Source: Diploptera punctata
Lineage: Eukaryota; Arthropoda; Insecta; Blattodea; Blaberidae
Reading direction: 5' to 3'
Length of the DNA: 64,000 nucleotides
NCBI GenBank assembly: GCA_030220185.1
Contig: JASPKZ010007546.1
Span: forward strand, 291,001-355,000
Under the pieces are notes generated by a model that saw only the letters and a program-made list of their open reading frames with translations, ran no database searches and was not told the DNA's origin. Shown here one piece after another: positions 63,779 to 64,000 of this stretch (position 1 is its first letter; each line of letters starts with the position of its first letter). The translations under genes were made by a program, and so were the position numbers.

Positions 63779-64000
63779 TTAAACAGCCATGTGAAATTAT
63801 TCACTTAAAACCGTAGTGTACGTGAACCTGATTAAACTGGTAGATTCCCTTGAACACTGGTGTCGCTTGTGGAACGTGAACTATAAGCATGCAGACTGTC
63901 CAAACTGTCGAGCCCCTCTATCACGGAGGACAATATTGTATTGGAACTTAGTATATACCTGCATCAACAACATATATTTGCGCGAGAGTGCATTTTGTCG
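63779..64000. other. No recognisable feature
   Basis: The sequence continues past the transposon to the window edge without a motif. Confidence 0.5.

Overview
This window reads as a stretch of arthropod, most likely insect, nuclear DNA made almost entirely of transposable elements. It is AT-rich and full of ATT/AAT, TA and TC microsatellites. It holds tRNA-derived SINEs, non-LTR retrotransposons (LINEs), Penelope-like elements (PLEs), mariner/Tc1 transposons and fold-back MITEs. The protein families (RTE-like LINEs, IS630-Tc1-mariner transposases with a DUF4817-like N-terminus, GIY-YIG PLEs) are ones I associate with cockroaches and related Polyneoptera. That assignment is an inference from style, not a proven identification. 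I find no convincing host protein gene, rRNA gene or functional tRNA gene. One short interval (38170-38233) has splice-like borders.

Names used here. LINE-A: RTE-like, ends in GTAAGTAAGTA plus (AAT)n. LINE-B: CR1/Jockey-like RT, 3' end with (ATT)n. LINE-C: LINE with a C-terminal Cys/His cluster. LINE-D: a group of LINE C-terminal remnants, several with (GAA)n or (GAT)n tails. SINE-A to SINE-E: five tRNA-headed SINE families. H: a dispersed family ending in CTAGT. R: a DNA-transposon family with one autonomous but broken copy and several deletion derivatives.

Layout. 1-5 kb: H copy, a LINE interrupted by a SINE tail, a MITE, an 11 x 30 bp minisatellite, LINE-D. 5-10.4 kb: LINE-A remnant split by SINE-B, the autonomous R element, and a mariner-like element broken by a frameshift and a LINE-B tail. 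11-20 kb: SINE-C, a PLE with a LINE-C inside it, SINE-A, several LINE remnants, a SINE-C split by a LINE, H. 20-29 kb: a PLE split by the longest LINE-A copy, SINE-E, H, R, LINE-B. 29-36 kb: LINE-A/LINE-B junction, SINE-B, a dead mariner-like element carrying a MITE, H, a LINE-A split by LINE-C, a large PLE palindrome. 36-52 kb: PLE GIY-YIG remnant, LINE remnants, a Tc1 N-terminal half, a fold-back element, a young LINE-A, an R copy carrying a LINE ORF1, microsatellites, another MITE, SINE-A. 52-64 kb: a Tc1 C-terminal half, R copies, two PLE remnants, SINE-D copies, and a 34-bp-TIR element that hosts an intact mariner-like transposon (62105-63452).

The clearest functional candidate is the 351-codon transposase at 62277-63332 with TA-flanked ~110 bp TIRs. 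The most unusual signal is a hammerhead-ribozyme-like motif at the ends of five PLE remnants whose stem II differs in sequence but keeps pairing. The rest mainly documents nested insertions that give a relative chronology.
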